A stretch of DNA of 64,000 nt from Shinella sp. WSJ-2 (GTDB lineage Bacteria > Pseudomonadota > Alphaproteobacteria > Rhizobiales > Rhizobiaceae), in NCBI RefSeq assembly GCF_003432075.1, contig NZ_QWBU01000002.1:1-64000 (forward strand), written 5' to 3'. Position numbers and translations under genes: made by a program. The notes beneath the pieces are model-generated. The model worked only from the letters and a program-made list of their open reading frames with translations, ran no database searches and was not told where the DNA came from. Positions 58,741 through 64,000 of the stretch are shown in pieces. Within the stretch, counting starts at the first letter, position 1. Each line of letters begins with the position of its first letter.

Positions 58741-59199
58741 ATGTCTCTCGAATCCGTCCGCACCTTCTTCGCCGAAAACGCCCCCGACATCGACGTTCTC
58801 GTCACCGAGCAGAGCTCGGCGACTGTGACGCTCGCGGCTGAGGCGCATGGCGTGGCGCCCGAACAGATCGCCAAGACGATCTGCCTGCGGATCGGCGAGG
58901 AGATCGTGCTCCTGGTCGCGGCCGGCACGGCACGGCTTAGCAACCGGAAGTTCAAGGATCGTTTTGCCGCAAAGCCGCGCATGCTCGACGCCGAACAGGT
59001 GCTGGCCGTCACGTCGCATCCGGTGGGCGGCGTCTGCCCCTTCGGCCTTCCTGCACCGGTTCCGGTCTATTGCGACGTATCGCTGAAACCTTTCGACACG
59101 GTCGTTCCTGCGGCAGGTGCGACAAATGCGGCGGTGCGCATTGCGCCTGACCGCATGGCAAGCCTCGTCAAGGGCGAATGGGTTGATGTCTGCGAGTGA
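58741..59199 (+). CDS. YbaK/EbsC-family aminoacyl-tRNA deacylase
   Basis: A 152-residue protein of the YbaK/ProX editing family. Landmarks are EQIAKTICLRIGEEIVLLVAAG, RLSNRKFKDRF and the glycine-rich SHPVGGVCPFGLPAPVPVYCD. Members hydrolyse mischarged tRNAs such as Cys-tRNA(Pro) or Ala-tRNA(Pro). It is monocistronic; neighbours offer no functional clue. Confidence 0.9.
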   Translation: MSLESVRTFFAENAPDIDVLVTEQSSATVTLAAEAHGVAPEQIAKTICLRIGEEIVLLVAAGTARLSNRKFKDRFAAKPRMLDAEQVLAVTSHPVGGVCPFGLPAPVPVYCDVSLKPFDTVVPAAGATNAAVRIAPDRMASLVKGEWVDVCE

Positions 59200-59472
59200 C
59201 CTGATCTCGGTGCCGACGGGCTAATCGTGAAAGAGTTTCGCGCAAATCCGGGGAAATGCCCCGCTGGCAAAATTGTGCCCAAACAAGCAATATGACGAAA
59301 CTGTGATCAACCGCGGCCGGCTTCCGGCGGACAGCGGCGCGCGGACGCGGGGGTGTCCCGCGGGCAGGCGGTTCGCAGTCGCGAGGCGTCGGCATGGTTC
59401 CGGGCTGCTGGAGGAGCATTCGCCCGGAGGTTCAGCACGGTGCAGCCTCAGGCCGCGCCAGGGGGAGAAAAC
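59200..59472 (+). other. Leader region of the purine permease gene
   Basis: About 270 bases with no supported gene. It is GC-rich with several possible short stems and ends in a GGGGGAG ribosome site. It does not match the purine riboswitch consensus that I know. A long structured leader is possible but not shown. Confidence 0.35.
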
Positions 59473-60765
59473 ATGTTCGAGAAGCTTTTCAAGCTGAGTG
59501 AGCACGGCACGTCCGTGCGCACCGAGGTTCTGGCGGGTCTGACGACCTTCCTCACCATGTCCTATATCATCTTCGTCAATCCGGACATCCTGTCGACCAC
59601 GGGCATGGACCGGGATGCCGTCTTCGTCGCGACCTGTCTGGCGGCCGCGCTCGGTTCGCTCGTCATGGCGCTTGTGGCCAATTGGCCAATCGGCATGGCA
59701 CCCGGCATGGGCCTCAACGCCTTCTTCGCCTTCACCGTCGTCGCGGCGCTGGGCTTCACCTGGCAGCAGGCGCTGGGCGCGGTCTTCATCTCCGGTCTCA
59801 TCTTCGTGATCCTGACGGTCACTGGCGTACGCAGCTGGCTGATCGAAGGCATTCCGCATTCGCTGCGCAGCGCGATTGCCGCCGGTATCGGCCTGTTCCT
59901 CGGTATCATCGCGCTGAAGAACGCCGGCATCGTCGTTGACAATCCGGCGACCCTCGTCGGCCTCGGCAGCCTCAAGGCGACCGGTCCGCTGCTCGCCATC
60001 CTCGGCTTCTTCATCATCGCCGTGCTCGATGCGCTGCGCGTCAAGGGCGCGATCCTGATCGGCATTCTCGCCGTCACGATTCTCTCCTGGGTCACCGGCG
60101 TCAGCCAGTTCCAGGGCATCGTCTCGGCCCCGCCGTCGATCCTGCCGACCTTCCTGCAGCTCGACATCATGGGTGCGCTGCATGGCGGCCTGCTGCATGT
60201 CATCCTGGTCTTCGTTCTCGTCGAAGTGTTCGATGCGACCGGCACGCTGATCGGCGTCGCCAAGCGCGCCAACCTCATCCAGGAAGGCAAGAAGAGCCGC
60301 CTCGGCCGCGCCCTTCTCGCCGACAGCACGGCCATCGTCGCCGGCTCGCTGATGGGCACCAGCTCCACCACGGCTTACGTCGAAAGCGCCTCGGGCGTCC
60401 AGGCCGGTGGCCGCACGGGCCTCACCGCCTTGACCGTCGCCATCCTGTTCCTCGCCGCCCTCTTCATCTCGCCGCTTGCCGGCTCGGTGCCGAGTGTCGC
60501 GACGGCGCCGGCCCTGCTCTATGTCGCCGGCCTGATGATGCGCGAATTGACGGAAATCGAGTGGGAAGACCTGACGGAAGCCGCACCGGCTGCGCTGACC
60601 GCGCTCGCCATGCCCTTCACCTACTCGATCGCCAACGGCCTTGCCTTCGGCTTCATCAGCTATGTCGTCATGAAGCTCTTCACCGGCAAGTGGAAGGACA
60701 TCCACCCGGCAACGGCGATCGTCGCCGTCCTCTTCGTCATCCGCTTCGCCTTCTTCGCGGAGTAA
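59473..60765 (+). CDS. NCS2 (AzgA-like) purine permease
   Basis: A 430-residue membrane transporter with about 12-14 helices, of the AzgA/nucleobase-cation symporter-2 family: VRTEVLAGLTTFLTMSYIIFVNP, the substrate-site segment NWPIGMAPGMGLNAFFAFTVV and GTSSTTAYVESASGVQAGGRTG. It is expected to import adenine, guanine or hypoxanthine with protons. The ATG at 59473 follows GGGGGAG and gives the family N terminus, so a longer upstream frame is discarded. It faces the allantoin genes, consistent with purine use as nitrogen source. Confidence 0.92.
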   Translation: MFEKLFKLSEHGTSVRTEVLAGLTTFLTMSYIIFVNPDILSTTGMDRDAVFVATCLAAALGSLVMALVANWPIGMAPGMGLNAFFAFTVVAALGFTWQQALGAVFISGLIFVILTVTGVRSWLIEGIPHSLRSAIAAGIGLFLGIIALKNAGIVVDNPATLVGLGSLKATGPLLAILGFFIIAVLDALRVKGAILIGILAVTILSWVTGVSQFQGIVSAPPSILPTFLQLDIMGALHGGLLHVILVFVLVEVFDATGTLIGVAKRANLIQEGKKSRLGRALLADSTAIVAGSLMGTSSTTAYVESASGVQAGGRTGLTALTVAILFLAALFISPLAGSVPSVATAPALLYVAGLMMRELTEIEWEDLTEAAPAALTALAMPFTYSIANGLAFGFISYVVMKLFTGKWKDIHPATAIVAVLFVIRFAFFAE

Positions 60766-60790
60766 CCGGGACGACCCAAGCCAAAACAGA

Positions 60791-60817
60791 ACGGGCCGCG
60801 CGATCTGCGCGGCCCGT
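60791..60817 (+). terminator. Terminator of the purine permease gene
   Basis: ACGGGCCGCGC and GCGCGGCCCGT, an 11-bp perfect stem with a 5-nt loop followed by TT, 25 bases below the stop. Confidence 0.78.
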
Positions 60818-60853
60818 TTGCGTTTGGAGACTGGCAAAGCCGGATATGCAAAA

Positions 60854-60877
60854 GCCGGCCCGTGGAGGCGGGCCGGC
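60854..60877 (-). terminator. Terminator of the allantoin operon
   Basis: GCCGGCCCG and CGGGCCGGC with a 6-nt loop; on the minus strand it is followed by TTTT. It lies 25 bases below the allA stop. Confidence 0.78.
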
Positions 60878-60902
60878 GGATCCGCGTCTCCCCGGTGGTG
60901 GA

Positions 60903-61388
60903 TCAGCGGACCAGAAAGGTTTCCTGGTAGAAATGTTCCTCGAGGTTGACGCCCTCGCCGCCGCGGTCGACCACGGCGAAATCCGAGGTCTTGTCGAGCG
61001 GGGTCAGTATGCCGTGCCAGACATTGCGGCCGATATTGACGCCCTGGCCGGGGGCGGTGCGGAAGGCGATGGGCTCGGAAGGGCCGCTTTCCGTTTCTTC
61101 CGCCACGACGACCAGGAAGGTGGCGTCGCTGAGTGGAATGAAAGCCTGGCTGCCGAGCGGATGGCGCTCCACCATCTTCAGTTCCAGCGGCAGCGGATAA
61201 GGCTCGCCACGCAAGAGGCTGATCATCGGGCGGGCCTTCTCGCCCGTCGTCTCGATATTGGCGAGATCGTGGTAGCGCGTGCATTTGCCCGCATTGATCG
61301 GGAAATTGTGCGCGCCTTCCTGCTCGATGACTTGGCCGAAGGGCGCGAAGGCCTCGCGGGTCAGCTCTCTGATTTCGATGGTCTTCAT
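60903..61388 (-). CDS. allA: Ureidoglycolate lyase AllA
   Basis: A 161-residue cupin-fold ureidoglycolate lyase: EIRELTREAFAPFGQVIE, MISLLRGEPYPLPLELKMVERHP and NVWHGILTPLDKTSDFAVVDR. It splits ureidoglycolate into glyoxylate and urea, the last step of the allantoate route. The ATG at 61388 overlaps the allantoicase stop (ATGA); a longer upstream frame covers the allantoicase gene and is rejected. Confidence 0.93.
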   Translation of the reverse strand: MKTIEIRELTREAFAPFGQVIEQEGAHNFPINAGKCTRYHDLANIETTGEKARPMISLLRGEPYPLPLELKMVERHPLGSQAFIPLSDATFLVVVAEETESGPSEPIAFRTAPGQGVNIGRNVWHGILTPLDKTSDFAVVDRGGEGVNLEEHFYQETFLVR

Positions 61389-62392
61389 GTCTTTCCTCCC
61401 TCGGCCGTGTGGCCAAAAACCCTCAGACGGCTGATGCCACCGTCCGGATGAATGTTCAGGCGGACATGCGTCACGGCACCCGCCTGCTTCACGAGATGGC
61501 CATCGAACGTATGGATACGGTCGGCGGCCAGTTTCTGCTCGGGCAGGATTTCCTGCCAGAACATCGACGCGGCGGTGACAAGGGTGGGGAGGTCCCCCGT
61601 CGTGCCGGTCAGATCGGCGGCCTGCATGGAGCAGGCATCCGGGTAGTTGCCCTTGAAATGGGCGGTATCGACGACGATGCTTGCGACCGTCGCGCGTGCG
61701 GCAAGCTTGACCACGATCCACTCATGGCCCGGCTGCCGGCGTCGGCTGGTTTCCCAGCCATCGCCCATATTGACGCCACGGCCGGGCGCGAGCAAGCGCT
61801 GATGACCGTAGTGGCCGTTCGAGAAGGCGACGACCTGCCCGCCCGCGAGGGCGGAGGCGAGATCGATCGGCCCTTCGGCCAGCGCGAGCGCCGGAATACC
61901 ATAGACGCGAAGCCGCGCCACTCCGCCGTCGGGATAGATCCGCAGCCGGACATGACTGATGAGGACGTCCGCGGCGCAGTCGAAGAAGTGCTGGGCGCTT
62001 GGCCCGAGCGGGCTTGCCGAGAGGAGCTCGACCCACTGCGTCGCCTCGTCCGGGCCATCAGGGGCAAGACAGCCCTCGATGGCGCAGGCCGTCGGGTAGT
62101 TACCGGTGAAGAAGGCCGTATCGACATCGAAGCCGCGAATGCGGCCTGCGGTCGCCAACGCAATCACGGCGTAGTCATGCCCCGGCCCGCGCCGCCGCCG
62201 GGTTTCCCACCCATCCATCCATTTGCCATGCGCATCGTAGACGCCGGGGTGGTAGACGGCGGGCTCGTCGGCGAGCATGCGCGAGAGCGGACCGAAGAAC
62301 TCATCCGTCGCGCAAAGCCCCTTCGCCCCGAGACCAGCCGAGGCGAGGTTGATCGTTCCGCGCGCGAAGGCGGGCAGGGCGGCGGTCGACAT
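61385..62392 (-). CDS. alc: Allantoicase
   Basis: A 335-residue allantoicase built of two homologous beta-jelly-roll repeats: RRRGPGHDYAVIALATAGRI with DTAFFTGNYP in the first half, and SRRRQPGHEWIVVKLA with DTAHFKGNYPDA in the second. It hydrolyses allantoate to ureidoglycolate and urea. It lies 11 bases below the allantoinase fusion gene and overlaps allA, so the three enzymes are made together. Confidence 0.94.
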   Translation of the reverse strand: MSTAALPAFARGTINLASAGLGAKGLCATDEFFGPLSRMLADEPAVYHPGVYDAHGKWMDGWETRRRRGPGHDYAVIALATAGRIRGFDVDTAFFTGNYPTACAIEGCLAPDGPDEATQWVELLSASPLGPSAQHFFDCAADVLISHVRLRIYPDGGVARLRVYGIPALALAEGPIDLASALAGGQVVAFSNGHYGHQRLLAPGRGVNMGDGWETSRRRQPGHEWIVVKLAARATVASIVVDTAHFKGNYPDACSMQAADLTGTTGDLPTLVTAASMFWQEILPEQKLAADRIHTFDGHLVKQAGAVTHVRLNIHPDGGISRLRVFGHTAEGGKT

Positions 62393-62403
62393 GGCGGCGT
62401 CTC

Positions 62404-63822
62404 TCAGGCCGGCAGCAGCGCCTTGAGCCGCAGGTAGCCGATGCGTTCCACCTGCTTGCAGGCGGTGGCGAATTCGGCGTCGCGGTCATGGGCGATGCGT
62501 TTTTCGAAGGCGGCGAGGATGCTGGCCTTGGTGTTGTCGCGCACGGCGATGATGAAGGGGAAGCCGAACTTCGCAACATAACGCGCGTTGAGATCGGTGA
62601 AGCGCGCGCGCTCCTCGTCCGTCAGGGCATCGAGGCCGGCGGAGGCCTGCTCGTCCGTCGAGCTTGCCGTCAGGCGCTTGGCGGCTGCCAGCTTGCCGGC
62701 GAGATCCGGGTGGGCGACGAGCACGCCGAGGCGCTCCTCCTCACTTGCGGCGCGGAACTGGAAGGCGAGTGCTGCGGCAAGGCCAATGGCGGTGTCGTTG
62801 GCCGGCGAAAGCTCGCCCGCCCAGGCGCGCTCGGCGATCCAGGGCGAATGCTCGTAGATATCGCCGAAGCGTTTGACGAACGCCTCTTTCGGCATCTGCG
62901 AGGGGCGCTCGGCTTGCGGCTGCGTCGGATGGGTCTTCGCCCAGTGCTCGGCAATGTCGACGCGCCGGGGGATCCAGACCTTCTCATGGCTCTGGATGTA
63001 ATGGATGAAACGGGCAAGCGCCATGACGCGGCCGGGACGGCCCATCAGGCGGCAGTGCAGGCCGATGCTCATCATCTTGGGGCTACCGGCCTTGCCTTCG
63101 GCATAGAGCGCGTCGAACGAATCCTTCAGATAGGTGAAGAACTGGTCGCCGCTGTTGAAGCCCTGCGGCGTGGCGAAACGCATGTCGTTGGCGTCGAGCG
63201 TATAGGGAATGATCAGCTGCGGCTTGCCGTTGTGCTCATACCAGTAGGGCAGGTCGTCGGCATAGGTGTCGGAGATGTAGTCGAAGCCGCCGGCCTCGGC
63301 GACGAGATCCACCGTGTTGACCGAACAGCGGCCGGTATACCAGCCGCGCGGGCGCTCGCCGGTCACCAGTGTGTGCAGGCGGATCGCTTCGGCGATGGCC
63401 GCGCGCTCGTCCTCGGCGCTCATGTCCTTGTGCTCGACCCATTTCAGGCCGTGCGAGGCGATTTCCCAGCCGGCCTCGATCATCGCCGCGACCTGGGCGG
63501 GCGAGCGCTGCAACGCGGTCGCCACGCCATAGACCGTCACGGGCACGTTCTTTTCCGTCAGCAGGCGGTGCAGGCGCCAGAAGCCGGCGCGGGCGCCGTA
63601 TTCGTAGATCGATTCCATGTTCCAATGGCGCTGGCCCGGCCATTGCGCGGCGCCGACGATCTCCGACAGGAAGGCTTCGGAGGCCGCATCACCATGCAGC
63701 ACGCAGTTCTCGCCGCCCTCTTCATAGTTCAGGACGAACTGGACGGCGACACGGGCATCGCCGGGCCACTGAGCCTTCGGCGGGATCTGACCATATCCGT
63801 GCATGTCGCGGCAATATCGCAT
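62404..63822 (-). CDS. Fused allantoinase PuuE / OHCU decarboxylase UraD
   Basis: A 472-residue fusion. Residues about 1-310 are a polysaccharide-deacetylase-fold allantoinase of the PuuE type (VAVQFVLNYEEGGENCVLHGD, EIASHGLKWVEHKDMS, GLHCRLMGRPGRV). Residues about 315-472 are a UraD decarboxylase (FVKRFGDIYEHSPWIAERAW, AHPDLAGKLA, FPFIIAVRDNTKASILAAFEKR). UraD decarboxylates 2-oxo-4-hydroxy-4-carboxy-5-ureidoimidazoline to S-allantoin, which PuuE opens to allantoate, so the fusion joins consecutive steps. The ATG at 63822 has a GGAGGAG site. It is first in the puuE/uraD-alc-allA operon. Confidence 0.93.
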   Translation of the reverse strand: MRYCRDMHGYGQIPPKAQWPGDARVAVQFVLNYEEGGENCVLHGDAASEAFLSEIVGAAQWPGQRHWNMESIYEYGARAGFWRLHRLLTEKNVPVTVYGVATALQRSPAQVAAMIEAGWEIASHGLKWVEHKDMSAEDERAAIAEAIRLHTLVTGERPRGWYTGRCSVNTVDLVAEAGGFDYISDTYADDLPYWYEHNGKPQLIIPYTLDANDMRFATPQGFNSGDQFFTYLKDSFDALYAEGKAGSPKMMSIGLHCRLMGRPGRVMALARFIHYIQSHEKVWIPRRVDIAEHWAKTHPTQPQAERPSQMPKEAFVKRFGDIYEHSPWIAERAWAGELSPANDTAIGLAAALAFQFRAASEEERLGVLVAHPDLAGKLAAAKRLTASSTDEQASAGLDALTDEERARFTDLNARYVAKFGFPFIIAVRDNTKASILAAFEKRIAHDRDAEFATACKQVERIGYLRLKALLPA

Positions 63823-63982
63823 GGAACGCTCCTCCAAACGCTTTCGATTGCCAAATGCTAACCCGAAATTTGCGCGTGACATTCCTCAGGAAAATTTGAA
63901 AGTCTCGAACGATCTCACCGCTTTTCAGTGGATAAAGGGTGACGGATAGTGATGGCAGGCGTAGTGTGCTCGGGAGGAAAAC

Positions 63983-64000
63983 ATGCAGTCTCATAGCCAG
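63983..64000 (+). CDS. Start of a gene cut off by the window end
   Basis: An ATG at 63983 follows a GGGAGG ribosome site by 5 bases and opens MQSHSQ before the window ends. It diverges from the allantoin operon. Too little is visible to identify it. Confidence 0.4.

Noticed and set aside
1-64000. tRNA, rRNA, CRISPR arrays, insertion sequences, replication origins
   Set aside because: Looked for cloverleaf-like stems, regular direct repeats with spacers, transposase motifs and rep/par genes; none was convincing by eye.

Overview
The window is GC-rich, densely packed alphaproteobacterial DNA, most likely from the Rhizobiaceae (a Rhizobium/Ensifer/Shinella-like genome). The clues are an ehuABCD-eutABC-doeAB ectoine cluster in rhizobial order, a sigma-ChrR photo-oxidative stress module, a Ku/LigD repair system, many short rhizobial stress genes (DUF6894, PepSY, YflT-like) and promoters resembling those read by the general stress sigma factor EcfG/RpoE2. 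No tRNA, rRNA, CRISPR array, insertion sequence or plasmid/phage core genes were recognised. The species assignment is inference.

Region 1 (1-7140) is an ECF sigma/ChrR regulon for singlet-oxygen-type stress: sigma and zinc anti-sigma ChrR, then a DUF1295 membrane protein, a cyclopropane-fatty-acid-synthase-like methyltransferase and a small membrane protein. A divergent FAD oxidoreductase, a DUF2177 membrane protein and a DUF2147-DUF1365 pair complete it. Four promoters here share TGAWCC-N16-CGTAxx, one per transcription unit. Region 2 (7275-21852) takes up and degrades ectoine/5-hydroxyectoine: doeX-doeC-doeD plus a broken M20 peptidase gene on the minus strand, and enuR, ehuABCD, eutABC, doeA and doeB on the plus strand.

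Region 3 (22.2-37.9 kb) is a stress and DNA-repair island: two Ku genes with a three-domain LigD, a cluster matching E. coli ybhN-ybhO-ybhP, a DUF72 protein, an alkyladenine DNA glycosylase, an ECF sigma factor, two Crp/Fnr paralogues and several small stress proteins. Seven GGAAC-N18-TT elements sit just upstream of its transcription units. Region 4 (38.2-44.6 kb) is an RND efflux pump with its adaptor, a degenerate alpha/beta hydrolase and a divergent LysR regulator.

Region 5 (44.6-57.1 kb) is the most unusual part. MtnK and MtnA (methylthioribose kinase and isomerase) are in one tight operon with a two-subunit transketolase-like enzyme and a RuBisCO-like protein. Facing them are a sugar ABC transporter and a fused class II aldolase/short-chain dehydrogenase under a SorC-type regulator. 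Two promoter regions of this cluster carry the same pair of TGAC-N4-GTCA-like palindromes 19 bp apart. I infer a pathway for an imported 5-modified ribose (methylthioribose or 5-deoxyribose) whose late steps cannot be read with certainty.

Region 6 (57.2-64.0 kb) holds an orphan DUF2793/beta-helix tail-fibre-like gene, a YbaK-type deacylase, a purine permease and an allantoin pathway (PuuE-UraD fusion, allantoicase, ureidoglycolate lyase). The window ends at the start of another gene.
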